Shown here piece by piece: positions 20,073 through 30,082 of a DNA stretch of 64,000 bases. The first letter of the stretch is position 1. The number at the start of each line of letters is the position of its first letter. Both the position numbers and the translations under genes were made by a program. Origin of the DNA: Stenotrophomonas nitritireducens (GTDB taxonomy: Bacteria; Pseudomonadota; Gammaproteobacteria; Xanthomonadales; Xanthomonadaceae); the NCBI RefSeq assembly GCF_001700965.1, contig NZ_CP016756.1, forward strand, positions 3,028,501 through 3,092,500. Direction: 5' to 3'. Under the pieces are notes generated by a model. The model was not told where the DNA came from. It searched no databases and was given only the letters and a program-made list of their open reading frames with translations.

Positions 20073-23000
20073 ATGAATCGGATTTATCGCAAGGTGTGGA
20101 ACAAAGCGCTGGGGCAGTTGGTGGTGGCATCGGAATTGGCCAGCTGCGGCGGCGCAGGTGCTGTGGTGGACGAGCGCACAACGGTGGCTCATCGATTGCA
20201 GTTGCTGGTGATCGCGATTGCCCTGGGACTCGGGGTAGGGGCGCAGGTTGCACCACTGCACGCACAGTCAGTGGCCGTGGGTGGAAGCGCCAAATGCATC
20301 GTGTTGGGCAGTGCCAATCTGGCTGATTGCGCGGTGCAGGCCGATGCCACCGCCGCTGGCAGCAATGCCGTTGCCATCGGCGCGCAGAGCGTGGCCTCGG
20401 CCGAGGGCAGCGTGGCACTGGGCAATGCTGCCGTTGCACAAGGCCGCAACAGTGTCGCCCTGGGCGCGCATGCGGTGGCTGCACGCGACAACGTGGTGTC
20501 GGTTGGCGATGTCGGCAATGAGCGGCAGATCAGCAATGTTGCCGCCGGCACCGAAGACACTGACGCGGTCAATCTCGCCCAGCTCAACGCCGTTGCCGAA
20601 GAAGCGACGCAGACCAGTCGCTACTTCAGCGCCAATGGCGCCAATGATGGCAGCGATGACGCGCAGGCCAGTGGCGTGGGCGCGACCGCAGCCGGCGTCG
20701 GCGCGGTCGCCAGCGGTGCGGAAAGCGTGGCGGTTGGCAGCTATAGCAGTGCCAGCGGCGATTACGCGAGTGCGCTTGGCTACGTGAATACCGCAACCGG
20801 GGGGAACAGTTCGGCGGTCGGCAACTTCAACCAGGTTGATGGTGAAAACAGCAGCGCGTTCGGCTTCGCCAATTTTGTCGAAGGCGAGAATGCGGTTGCC
20901 ATAGGCAACAGTTCGGTTGCTCTCGGCGATAGCAGCATGGCAGCCGGAGATGCTGCGCTAGCTTCCGGGCCAAGTTCATTGGCCCTTGGTTCCGGCGCTC
21001 AAGCCACAGCTGTCAACAGCATCGCGTTGGGAACACGATCATCCGCCTCCGGAGACGATTCTACGGCGCTTGGGTATGGAGCGGCAGCTAGTGGGAGGAT
21101 CAGTACGGCAATTGGCTTGCTGGCTGATGCATCGGGCACAGGTGCGATGGCTTTGGGAGCTGGAGCGAGAGCTGCAGGTGAACAAGCGATTGGACTTGGG
21201 ACGGGGTCAATTGCGTTGGGGCAATCGGCTGTCGCAATAGGTGGCGGCTATGTGTTTGCGGAGGAGGATTCGGAAGGATCGTTTGGTACGGCGGCAACCG
21301 GACGCTACAGCGTCGCACTTGGGGCTGGCGCCTCAGCTGACGGGGAGAATTCCATTTCGATAGGTGTGATTTCTACAAGCACCAGGGCAAACACCATCGC
21401 TGTTGGGCAAAGCGCGTTTGCGGGGGCGGACCGAGCGATCGCATTTGGAATAAAAGCCAGAGCTTTGCATCAGGACAGCGTTGCAATAGGTTCTGGGGCA
21501 AAGACGGATCGTGATCTCAGCGTCTCTGTAGGGGCGCAAGGCATGCAGCGGCAGATAACCAATGTAGCTGCAGGTACCGAAGCTACGGATGCGGTCAACA
21601 AGGCGCAGCTGGATGAGGTGGCCTCGGTTGCACAACACACCGGCAAGTACTTCGCTGCTACGGGTAGTGCTGACAGCGATGCCGGTGCCTATGCCGAGGG
21701 TGACGCCGCGACTGCATCGGGTGAGGCGTCCAATGCGGTGGGTGGCGGCGCATCTGCCTATGGTGCGGGTGCGTCTGCATTCGGCCAGGATGCTACCGCC
21801 ATTGGTGTTGATGCAACGGCCAGCAACATTGATGCCTTGGCTGTGGGCCATGCCAGCACTGCCAGCGGTAATAGCGCCACAGCTATCGGTTGGGCTGCTA
21901 CTGCAAGTGGTGACCACGACATAGCGTTGGGTTCCCTGGCCTCGGCGACGGGTGGGCAATCGGTTGCAGCCGGGGCCGAGGCCACGACCAGTGGATTTGG
22001 CGCGATTGCCATGGGCACCTATGCGGAAGCGTCAACTGACCATGCAACTGCGGTGGGCAGCTACGCCTTGGCGAGCGGCGAGCAGGCGACGGCGGTCGGC
22101 GGTTTGGCCTTGGACACTTTCGTTACGCAAGCTACTGGATTTGGTTCGGCTGCGTTCGGCAACGGTGCTTGGGCGACGGCAGACTTAAGTACATCGGTTG
22201 GATTCAACAGCATGGCGGATGGGGAAGGTGCAACGGCGCTCGGTCAGCGTGCTTTCGCCAGGGCGAGTAACAGCGTTGCGCTGGGTTCCAATTCAGTCGC
22301 TGAACGCGCCGATACGATATCCGTTGGTGATGCGGGGGCGGAGCGGCAGATCACAAATGTCGCGGCGGGCACTGAAAAGACCGACGCGGTGAATAAATCG
22401 CAGCTTGATGATGCAGTGGATGTATTGGCCACGAATGAAGCCAGAACCAGTCGCTACTTCAAGGCAGAGGGTGCCAACGATGGTAGTGATGATGCGCAAG
22501 CGGCAGGGATCGGAGCGACTGCAGCCGGTGTGGGGTCGATCGCCAGCGGTGCCGAAAGCACCGCGGTGGGTAGCTACAACATTGCCGCGGGTAACTACAG
22601 CAGTGCGCTTGGGTACGTGAATACCGCCAATGGCGCAAGCAGCTCGGCGGTGGGCAACTTCAACCAGGTAAATGGCGACAACAGCAGCGCGTTCGGGTTC
22701 AGCAATCTGGTAGATGGCGAAAATGCTACTGCAATAGGCAGCAACTCGATTGCGATTGGCGAGCGCAGCTTGGCGCTGGGAGACGGAGTGGTTGCTTCCG
22801 GTGAGCAGTCATTGGCTGCGGGTGCCGGTGCGCGGGCTACAGCGGTGAACAGCATGGCGCTGGGGGCTGGGGCGTCGGCCATTGAAGGGAGTTCCGCCGC
22901 GTTTGGTTTGGGTGCCTTGGCGAGCGGGCGGAGCAGCATTGCTTTTGGCGAGGGATCTAGGGCGACGGCGTCAGGCGCCTTGGCCATTGGAACCAGGGCG

Positions 23001-26000
23001 TTCGCTATCGCTGAAGACGCGGTGGCGATCGGGGAGAGGTCAGATGCGCGAGGGGTGGGCTCAGTTGCCATTGGCGGCACCTACTTGTTGCGCGATGGTG
23101 ATTCCAGGGATCTAGTTCGCGCAAGGACCTATGGGCCTTACGGTTTGGCGTTGGGTGCGGGGGCGGGGGCCCTTGGTGAAAACGCCATTGCGGTTGGCGT
23201 GATGGCCACCAGCAACGCCGACGCTATCGCTGTTGGGCAAGGTGCTATCGCGCGGTCGGACAGGGCGATGGCGCTTGGCTATGCCGCTTATACGGAGTTC
23301 GAGAACAGCGTGGCAATAGGCGCCTGGTCACTTACGAACCGTGAAATGAGCGTGTCCGTGGGCGATGTAGATATGGAGCGTCAGATCACTAACGTGGCGG
23401 CAGGTACCGAGGCAACGGATGCGGTCAACAAGGCGCAGCTGGATGAGGTAGCTTCGGTTGCACAGCACACCAGCAAGTACTTCGCTGCTACGGGCAGTGC
23501 TGACAGCGATGCCGGTGCCTACGCTGAGGGCGACGCTGCAACCGCTTCGGGGGAGGCGTCCAATGCGGTCGGTGACGGCGCTTCTGCCTATGGCGCAGGT
23601 GCGTCTGCGTTTGGTCAGGATGCTACCGCCGTTGGTGTCGATGCAACGGCCAGCAATATCGATACCTTGGCTGTGGGCCATGCCAGTACTGCCAGCGGCG
23701 ATAGCGCCACCGCTATTGGCTGGGCCGCAACCGCAAGTGGCGCCCATGACATAGCACTGGGTTCGCTGGCCTTGGCGATGGGGAGGCAGTCGATTGCAGT
23801 CGGCGTTAAGGCGATGACCAGTGGCTTGGATGCAATTGCGATGGGCGCTTTCGCAGAAGCGTCAGCTGATCATGCAACTGCAGTGGGTAGCTACGCGCTG
23901 GCGAGCGGCGAGCAGGCCACAGCGGTGGGTGGGTTGGCCTTGGATACTTTCGTTACGCAAGCCACTGGAGCGGGGTCGGCTGCGTTCGGCAACGGTGCAT
24001 GGGCGACGGCTGACTTCAGTACATCGGTCGGATTCAACAGCATGGCGGATGGGGAGGGTGCAACGGCACTCGGTCAGCGTGCTTTCGCCAGGGCGAACAA
24101 CAGCGTTGCGCTGGGTGCAAATTCAGTTGCCGAACGCGCCGACACGGTATCCGTTGGTGATGCAGGGGCGGAGCGACAGATTACGAATGTCGCTGCGGGT
24201 ACTGAAAGTACCGACGCGGTCAACAAGTCGCAGCTCGATGAGGTTGCCGGCGTCGCAGCGACAACCGACAAATACTTCAAGGCGGCCGGTATGGTCGATA
24301 GCGATCTTGGCGCCACTGCCGCTGCCGAAGGCTCGGTTGCAGCGGGCGAAGCTGCGATTGCCGCAGGTACCTACGGCGTGGCGGTGGGCGCTGAGGCGGC
24401 CGCATCCGGGCAAAGCAGCGTCGCAATTGGTGGCGCAGCAATGTTGGCGGCAGATGCCGCTGACCGAGTGTCCACCAGTGCCAGCGGCGATGCCGCCACT
24501 GCCATCGGTGCAGGTGCGGATGCGGCGGGGCACTTCTCACTGGCTGCGGGTGCCCTGAGCGAGGCGCTCGGTGCTGAAGCCACCGCGATTGGCTACCGGG
24601 CGCGCGCGTCGCGTCTTGATGGCACCGCGATAGGTGCCGCCAGTTGGGCGGCAGGTGCCGACAGTACCGCGTTGGGGCATGGCAGTATCAGCCGCGGAAA
24701 AGGGGCTACGGCGTTGGGTAGCAATGCCGAAGCCATCGCCGCAAACAGCGTGGCACTTGGTTCTAACTCACTGGCCGACCGCGTCAACAGCATATCGGTG
24801 GGGGCTGAAGGTGAGGAGCGGCAGATCACCAACGTCGCGGCGGGGACTGAAGGTACCGACGCGGTTAACAAATCGCAGCTTGATGATGCAGTGGATGTGC
24901 TTGCCACGAACGAGGCCAAGACCAGCCGCTACTTCAAGGCCGGCGGTGCCAACGACGGCAGCGATGATGCGCTGATCAGCGGCGATGCCGCCATCGCGGT
25001 CGGCGCTTCATCAGAAGCGATAGCCGCGTCCAGCACTGCGCTGGGCAGTTCAGCAATCGCCTCTGCATTGAATAGTGTTGCCTTGGGTGCAGGCTCGGTG
25101 GCGGACCGTGACAACGCGGTGTCTGTTGGCAGCGCCGGCGCCGAGCGCCAGATCACCAATCTTGCTGCAGGCACTGTGGGCACCGATGCGGTCAACCTGG
25201 ATCAGCTTGCGGCCGTGGCCCAAGCAGGACAGCATACCAGTCGCTACTTCGCCGCCAATGGTGCCGATGATGGTAGTGACGATGCGCAAGCAAGCGGCAG
25301 CGGTGCGACTGCCGCAGGCGTCGGCTCGATTGCCAGCGGTGCCGAGAGTACGGCGGTGGGCAGCTACAACGTCGCCGCTGGCGACTACAGCAGCGCATTG
25401 GGTTATGTGAACTCGGCTTCGGGAACCAACAGCACCGCCGCAGGCAATTTCAACCAGGTCAATGGAAACGATAGCAGCGCGTTCGGCTTTGCCAACTTCG
25501 TGGATGGCAACAGCGCGACGGCTATCGGCAGCAACAGCTTTGCGGGCGGTGATGAAAGTTTTGCCGCAGGCCAGGGGGCCATTGCCGGTGGTTACGCGAC
25601 GGTGGCAATGGGCAGTGCCAGTGAATCCTCGGGCGAGCGTTCGATTGCGATAGGTGCGGGTGCGGCAGCTCGCGGACAGGACGCATTGGCATTGGGTTCG
25701 CAAAGCACAGCGTCCGGCAGTGGCGCGGCAGCGGTAGGTCCGCAGGCGCAGGCCAGTGCGGATGCCACTACCGCAGTGGGTGGAGGCGCTCAGGCCAGCG
25801 CACAGAACAGCACTGCGCTGGGCCACTCCGCTGTCGCCTCTGCAGTGAACAGTGTTGCCCTGGGGGCCGGCTCGGTCGCCGACCGTGACAACGCGGTATC
25901 GGTGGGCAGTGCAGGTGCGGAGCGGCAGGTCACCAATGTTGCCGCCGGTAGCGAGGATACCGATGCGGTCAATAAGTCGCAGCTGGATGCGGTGGCCGGT

Positions 26001-27704
26001 GTCGCCAGCACCAACAGCAAGTACTTCCAGGCCAGCGGAACAGCCGCAGCCACGGCAAGTGGCGGCAACGCCGTCGCGGCCGGGTCGGGCGCAGTTGCCA
26101 GTGCCGAGCGTGCGGGTGCTTTCGGCGCTGCCAGCGTCGCCAACGCGGTGGGTGCCACTGCCCTGGGTGCTGACGCCTCGGCGCGGGCAGGTAACAGCCT
26201 GGCTGTGGGTCGGCAGGCGGCAACGACGGCGGTCAATGGCATTGCCATCGGTTACGCGTCCTTTGCCAGCAACGGTGCAAACAGCGTTGCCATCGGCGCG
26301 TCGGCGGGAGCGTCGGGGGCCAATTCGGTCGCGCTGGGCGCCGGCGCGCGTGCGACCGAAGCCAACGTCATCTCGGTCGGTGGTGGCAATGGCAGCAATG
26401 GTCCGGCGACGCGGCGCATCATCAACGTCGCTGCTGGGCGGATTGTCGAGAGCGGTACCGATGCGGTCAACGGTGGTCAGCTGTACAGCACCAACCAGCG
26501 TGTGGGTGCGGTAGAGACGCGGGTGAATGATATCGACGACAGGATCGGCGATGTCGAGTCGGTTACTGCCAACATCGTGAGTTATGACGATGGCGAGCGC
26601 AGCAAGGTAACGCTTGCCGGCATCCAGGGCACCACTCTGGATAACGTGGCGGCAGGCAATATCGCCCTGGACAGCATGCAGGCGATCAACGGTGGGCAAC
26701 TGTACCAATCGCTGAGTTCCATCGCCGGAATCCTCGGTGGCGGTGCGGCGCTTGGCATGCAGGGTCTGTTTGTCGCACCCAGCTACATGGTGCAGGGGGC
26801 CAACTACAGCAATGTGGGAGACGCGTTGGCCGCCCTCGATACGCAGATCACAACCATCCACGCCAACAAGGGAAATCCCACTGGCGGCGGCAGCGGTGGA
26901 GTTGTGGGCGAGAACGGCAGTGGAGGCGTGGTGCTTGGCGACAAAGCCAAGGCTCCGGATGTGGCGGGCACAGGTATCGGTCACGGTGCCCATGCGGCGG
27001 GCTTGAATGACACCGCGCTCGGTAGCCATTCTCGCGTTGAGGCCGATGGCAGTACCGCCGTTGGTGCCAACTCTGCGGTCTCTGTCAGCGCGGTCAACGC
27101 GGTGGCAGTGGGAGAGGGGGCCAGCGTCAATGCTGTCGCCGGTACCGCCATCGGTCAGGGAGCGGTGGTCAGTGCCGGTGCCGGCACGGCGATCGGGCAG
27201 GGTGCCAGCGTGCGCGCCGAGGGTGCGGTGGCAATCGGCCAGGGCTCGGTTGCTGATCGCGCCAATACGGTGTCCATGGGCAGCGCTGGCAATGACCGCC
27301 AGATCACCCATGTTGCCGAAGGAACCCAGGCCGCTGACGCGGTCAACAAGGCGCAGCTTGACCGTAGCGCGGCTTCGGCAAATGCCTATACCGATGGCAA
27401 GTTTGGTGCGATGGCCGACAGCTTCGAGGTACTTCGCAGCGATATGGGCAGGCGCTTGCAGAACATTGACGAGCGCATCGATCGGCAGGGCGCGATGAGT
27501 GCGGCCATGTTGAACATGGCGACCAGTGCCGCAGGGGTACGCACCGAGAACCGCGTCGGCGTCGGCGTTGGCTTCCAGGGTGGTGAGTCGGCGCTGTCGG
27601 TGGGTTACCAGCGGGCCTTTGGTGATCGCGCGACGGTCACTCTGGGCGGTGCTTTCAGCAGCGATGACAGCTCGGTGGGTATTGGCGCTGGCTTTGGTTG
27701 GTGA
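20073..27704 (+). CDS. Giant trimeric autotransporter adhesin 1 (YadA-like, type Vc)
   Basis: This is a predicted cell-surface fibre that trimerises, inserts its C-terminus in the outer membrane and displays a long adhesive stalk. The 2543-residue protein starts with an extended signal peptide (MNRIYRKVWNKALGQLVVAS...) and a hydrophobic core ending near LHAQS. A very long series of 14-residue YadA-head repeats follows (xAxGxxAxAxGxxS). It is punctuated by eight neck motifs of the form ERQITNVAAGTExTDAVNxxQL, each followed by a linker such as TSRYFxAxGANDGSDD. Near the C-terminus come a stalk with RRIINVAAG, a coiled coil (FEVLRSDMGRRLQNIDERIDRQ) and the YadA anchor ending in GAGFGW. The ATG is preceded by AGGAG. 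Sections around 21000-21500 and 22860-23400 are less GC-rich than the rest. Confidence 0.93.
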   Translation: MNRIYRKVWNKALGQLVVASELASCGGAGAVVDERTTVAHRLQLLVIAIALGLGVGAQVAPLHAQSVAVGGSAKCIVLGSANLADCAVQADATAAGSNAVAIGAQSVASAEGSVALGNAAVAQGRNSVALGAHAVAARDNVVSVGDVGNERQISNVAAGTEDTDAVNLAQLNAVAEEATQTSRYFSANGANDGSDDAQASGVGATAAGVGAVASGAESVAVGSYSSASGDYASALGYVNTATGGNSSAVGNFNQVDGENSSAFGFANFVEGENAVAIGNSSVALGDSSMAAGDAALASGPSSLALGSGAQATAVNSIALGTRSSASGDDSTALGYGAAASGRISTAIGLLADASGTGAMALGAGARAAGEQAIGLGTGSIALGQSAVAIGGGYVFAEEDSEGSFGTAATGRYSVALGAGASADGENSISIGVISTSTRANTIAVGQSAFAGADRAIAFGIKARALHQDSVAIGSGAKTDRDLSVSVGAQGMQRQITNVAAGTEATDAVNKAQLDEVASVAQHTGKYFAATGSADSDAGAYAEGDAATASGEASNAVGGGASAYGAGASAFGQDATAIGVDATASNIDALAVGHASTASGNSATAIGWAATASGDHDIALGSLASATGGQSVAAGAEATTSGFGAIAMGTYAEASTDHATAVGSYALASGEQATAVGGLALDTFVTQATGFGSAAFGNGAWATADLSTSVGFNSMADGEGATALGQRAFARASNSVALGSNSVAERADTISVGDAGAERQITNVAAGTEKTDAVNKSQLDDAVDVLATNEARTSRYFKAEGANDGSDDAQAAGIGATAAGVGSIASGAESTAVGSYNIAAGNYSSALGYVNTANGASSSAVGNFNQVNGDNSSAFGFSNLVDGENATAIGSNSIAIGERSLALGDGVVASGEQSLAAGAGARATAVNSMALGAGASAIEGSSAAFGLGALASGRSSIAFGEGSRATASGALAIGTRAFAIAEDAVAIGERSDARGVGSVAIGGTYLLRDGDSRDLVRARTYGPYGLALGAGAGALGENAIAVGVMATSNADAIAVGQGAIARSDRAMALGYAAYTEFENSVAIGAWSLTNREMSVSVGDVDMERQITNVAAGTEATDAVNKAQLDEVASVAQHTSKYFAATGSADSDAGAYAEGDAATASGEASNAVGDGASAYGAGASAFGQDATAVGVDATASNIDTLAVGHASTASGDSATAIGWAATASGAHDIALGSLALAMGRQSIAVGVKAMTSGLDAIAMGAFAEASADHATAVGSYALASGEQATAVGGLALDTFVTQATGAGSAAFGNGAWATADFSTSVGFNSMADGEGATALGQRAFARANNSVALGANSVAERADTVSVGDAGAERQITNVAAGTESTDAVNKSQLDEVAGVAATTDKYFKAAGMVDSDLGATAAAEGSVAAGEAAIAAGTYGVAVGAEAAASGQSSVAIGGAAMLAADAADRVSTSASGDAATAIGAGADAAGHFSLAAGALSEALGAEATAIGYRARASRLDGTAIGAASWAAGADSTALGHGSISRGKGATALGSNAEAIAANSVALGSNSLADRVNSISVGAEGEERQITNVAAGTEGTDAVNKSQLDDAVDVLATNEAKTSRYFKAGGANDGSDDALISGDAAIAVGASSEAIAASSTALGSSAIASALNSVALGAGSVADRDNAVSVGSAGAERQITNLAAGTVGTDAVNLDQLAAVAQAGQHTSRYFAANGADDGSDDAQASGSGATAAGVGSIASGAESTAVGSYNVAAGDYSSALGYVNSASGTNSTAAGNFNQVNGNDSSAFGFANFVDGNSATAIGSNSFAGGDESFAAGQGAIAGGYATVAMGSASESSGERSIAIGAGAAARGQDALALGSQSTASGSGAAAVGPQAQASADATTAVGGGAQASAQNSTALGHSAVASAVNSVALGAGSVADRDNAVSVGSAGAERQVTNVAAGSEDTDAVNKSQLDAVAGVASTNSKYFQASGTAAATASGGNAVAAGSGAVASAERAGAFGAASVANAVGATALGADASARAGNSLAVGRQAATTAVNGIAIGYASFASNGANSVAIGASAGASGANSVALGAGARATEANVISVGGGNGSNGPATRRIINVAAGRIVESGTDAVNGGQLYSTNQRVGAVETRVNDIDDRIGDVESVTANIVSYDDGERSKVTLAGIQGTTLDNVAAGNIALDSMQAINGGQLYQSLSSIAGILGGGAALGMQGLFVAPSYMVQGANYSNVGDALAALDTQITTIHANKGNPTGGGSGGVVGENGSGGVVLGDKAKAPDVAGTGIGHGAHAAGLNDTALGSHSRVEADGSTAVGANSAVSVSAVNAVAVGEGASVNAVAGTAIGQGAVVSAGAGTAIGQGASVRAEGAVAIGQGSVADRANTVSMGSAGNDRQITHVAEGTQAADAVNKAQLDRSAASANAYTDGKFGAMADSFEVLRSDMGRRLQNIDERIDRQGAMSAAMLNMATSAAGVRTENRVGVGVGFQGGESALSVGYQRAFGDRATVTLGGAFSSDDSSVGIGAGFGW
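20580..24231 (+). repeat. Large internal tandem duplication in adhesin 1
   Basis: The stretch from the first neck (QLN, 20580) to about 22401 is repeated as 22401-24231. The best-conserved part is 21606-22401 against 23436-24231, collinear at an offset of exactly 1830 bp (610 codons). The first half of each unit keeps its layout but is diverged. Breakpoints fall at the conserved neck QLD codons. Confidence 0.8.
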
Positions 27705-27710
27705 GCACCA

Positions 27711-27743
27711 CGGCAGGCCCGGTCGCCTGACGCGGGCCTGCCG
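27711..27743 (+). terminator. GC hairpin directly after adhesin 1
   Basis: A perfect 11-bp stem CGGCAGGCCCG / CGGGCCTGCCG with an 11-nt loop starts 6 bp after the stop codon. There is no T-tract, so it may stabilise the adhesin mRNA 3' end or only partly terminate before the protease gene. Confidence 0.55.
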
Positions 27744-27835
27744 CCACCGATTTCACTGGCAGCCGGGTTGAGAGACCACCGCTCGGGTTCCAGTGCAGCA
27801 GGTCTTCTTTCCTTCAACCAGAAGAGATATTCGAC

Positions 27836-29713
27836 ATGAAGAAACTCACGCAGCTTGGTGTAGCAGTTGCTGGCGCAGTATTGATGGGGTCGGCTGGGAT
27901 TCCGCTGGTGTATGCCGCCGAGGGAATCGCTTCCTCGCAGAATCTGCTCATGAAAGAACTGGCCCCGCTCAGTGGCGGACAGCGCTTCGTGATCAAGTAC
28001 CGTGCTGGAACGTCAGAATTGAGCAGCACGACCATGCTTAATCAAGGCTTGTCCGCAGCGGTTTCACGGGCGGCGCTGGATCGACCTGTGGCATCGACCG
28101 CGCGCTCTGCTGCGCGTGCACCGGTGAAAGCCGGGTTGTTGCGGCGCACTGCGTTGCCCGGTTGGCGGGTTGTTTCCACCACCCGCATGCTGGATGCGCA
28201 GGAGGCAGAAAGCTTTCTACGCGAACTGAAGGCCAATCCCGCTGTGGAGGACGCCAGGGCGGAACGGATTTACCACCACATGGGTGTGGCTGCTCGGGCG
28301 ATGACGCCGCAGGATCCCGACTACCCCAGGCTGCAATGGAATTTTTCCAACGCCGTCTCTGGTGTCAAGGCACCGCAGGCGTGGGAGATATCACAAGGGG
28401 AAGGTGTAGTGGTTGCTGTACTGGATTCCGGCATCATCGAGGCAACCCCCGACCTGCAGGCCAACGTGATTCCTGGCTATGACATGATCTCCGACAAGCG
28501 GTCGTCACGCCGTGATACTGACGACCGCGTCCCCGGTGGCTGGGACGTAGGGAACTGGGTTGAGGAGAACTATTGCACCGGTTGGGCTACCTCCCGTCCT
28601 CATCGTGCAGATACCACCACCTGGCACGGTACGCATGTTGCGGGCACGATCGCCCAGGAAACCAACAACGCCGTTGGCGTGGCCGGTTTGGCGCATAAGG
28701 CCAAAGTGATGCCCTTGCGCGTGCTGGGCTCCTGCGGCGGCTGGGATGGTGATATAGCCGACGCGGTGGTGTGGGCGGTGGGTGGCGAGGTGCCTGGACT
28801 ACCGATAAACCCAAATCCGGCGGAAGTGATCAACCTCAGCCTCGGCAGTAGCGAGGAGAGCGAGTGTTCGCCGATGTTGCAGGATGCCTTTGACTTTGCC
28901 GTCGGCAAAGGCAGTGTCGTCGTCGTCGCAGCGGGCAACGACAGCGGTGATGCGGGCCGTTACACGATGTCATCCTGCAGCAACGTGATCAGCGTTGCTG
29001 CCACTGGGGTGAACGGAGGCAGGGCAACCCGATACTCCAACTACGGCAAACGGGTGGATATTTCAGCGCCAGGCGGTAATGCCGAAAACAACGCTCAAGG
29101 TTGGATCTGGCAGATGTACAACGGGGGGACGGAACGGCCAACCTCGGAATGGTATGTGGAAGGCCTCGTAGGTACCTCGATGGCATCGCCCCATGTAGCT
29201 GCTGCCGCAGCGATGGTTCAAAGCGTGGTTAAGACGCCGCTGAACTGGCTGCAGATGCGCGATCTGCTGATGCAGACTGCCACGCCGTTCCCTGTTGCTG
29301 TCCCCGCTTCAACTCCGATGGGGGCCGGCATCCTCAACGTTGAGGCAGCGTTGGTGAAGGTAACGACGCCTCCTTGCGATCCTGCACAGCAGCAATGCGC
29401 TCCAGATGCCACTCCGCTTGCAAACAAGGTCGCCAGGGAAGGCCTGAGTGGCGGGAAGGGCAGCGTCAAGATCTTCAGCTTCGAAGCACAGGCAGGCCAG
29501 GTGCTGAGTTTTATCTCTTTCGGCGGCACAGGTGATGTTTCTCTGTACGCGAGCTTGAACAAGGAGCCGCAGCCAACCCAGTCGGACGCTTTTTCGGTGC
29601 GTGCCGGCAACAACGAAACTGTGCGCTTTACGGCACCGAAGCGGGGCACCTACTACTTGAAGTTGGTTGGGGTAAGTGCTTATGACGGGGTTAGTTTGAC
29701 TGCGCGTCAATAA
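27836..29713 (+). CDS. Secreted S8 subtilisin-family serine protease 1
   Basis: This 625-residue preproprotease has a Sec signal peptide (MKKLTQLGVAVAGAVLMG...VYAA) and an I9-like propeptide (about 30-150; RFVIKYRAG ... ELKANPAVEDARAERIY). The catalytic domain has triad D197 (VAVLDSGI), H264 (WHGTHVAG) and S448 (GTSMASPHVAAA). A C-terminal PPC-type beta domain (from KVAREGLSGGKG) follows. It resembles the extracellular subtilases of Xanthomonas and the StmPr proteases of S. maltophilia, which are type II secretion substrates; the link to Xps here is inferred from that and from proximity. It follows adhesin 1 by 131 bp. A paralogue with the same layout follows adhesin 2. Confidence 0.93.
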   Translation: MKKLTQLGVAVAGAVLMGSAGIPLVYAAEGIASSQNLLMKELAPLSGGQRFVIKYRAGTSELSSTTMLNQGLSAAVSRAALDRPVASTARSAARAPVKAGLLRRTALPGWRVVSTTRMLDAQEAESFLRELKANPAVEDARAERIYHHMGVAARAMTPQDPDYPRLQWNFSNAVSGVKAPQAWEISQGEGVVVAVLDSGIIEATPDLQANVIPGYDMISDKRSSRRDTDDRVPGGWDVGNWVEENYCTGWATSRPHRADTTTWHGTHVAGTIAQETNNAVGVAGLAHKAKVMPLRVLGSCGGWDGDIADAVVWAVGGEVPGLPINPNPAEVINLSLGSSEESECSPMLQDAFDFAVGKGSVVVVAAGNDSGDAGRYTMSSCSNVISVAATGVNGGRATRYSNYGKRVDISAPGGNAENNAQGWIWQMYNGGTERPTSEWYVEGLVGTSMASPHVAAAAAMVQSVVKTPLNWLQMRDLLMQTATPFPVAVPASTPMGAGILNVEAALVKVTTPPCDPAQQQCAPDATPLANKVAREGLSGGKGSVKIFSFEAQAGQVLSFISFGGTGDVSLYASLNKEPQPTQSDAFSVRAGNNETVRFTAPKRGTYYLKLVGVSAYDGVSLTARQ

Positions 29714-29741
29714 CAGCTTCAATTTCCATCGAGGGCAGGAG

Positions 29742-29776
29742 AGAAACCCTGGCGTGGCCAGGGTTTCTTTTTTTTT
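29742..29776 (+). terminator. Intrinsic terminator of protease 1
   Basis: An 11-bp stem AGAAACCCTGG / CCAGGGTTTCT with loop CGTGG is followed by a run of T residues. It is a strong Rho-independent terminator. Confidence 0.93.
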
Positions 29777-30082
29777 GCCGATAACCAGTGGAGCCAGGCC
29801 GGAACGGGCAGCCGCGCACGCCGCAATGATTGACCGTATGTGCGGCTAATCGGCCACCGCTTTAGATGTCCGCACACTGCAACGCCCTTGGCAAACAGGC
29901 ACATGCCACGAGCATTCGGCTTGGCTCTTGTGCCATCAATTTGACGCTTTTGGCGAAATACTTGGCGTGGCTGGCGGGAGGGGGCGCCAGCCAGCGCACT
30001 CGGCTTTGCTGCAACGCAACTGTTGCGCCTGTCGCCCTGGAGATGATCGAACCGCCCTAAAAATTTTCTGAAAAACCTTGGG

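Noticed and set aside
25050..27311. A 753-codon open frame on the minus strand across adhesin 1
   Set aside because: It lies entirely opposite a repeat-rich YadA-like gene; its product is rich in Arg/His/Gly with no domain, and the frame is kept open by the GC-rich third positions of the real gene.
29866..30060. 64-codon frame in the gap before adhesin 2
   Set aside because: No Shine-Dalgarno before the ATG and no recognisable protein features. Kept only as part of the orphan-terminator finding.
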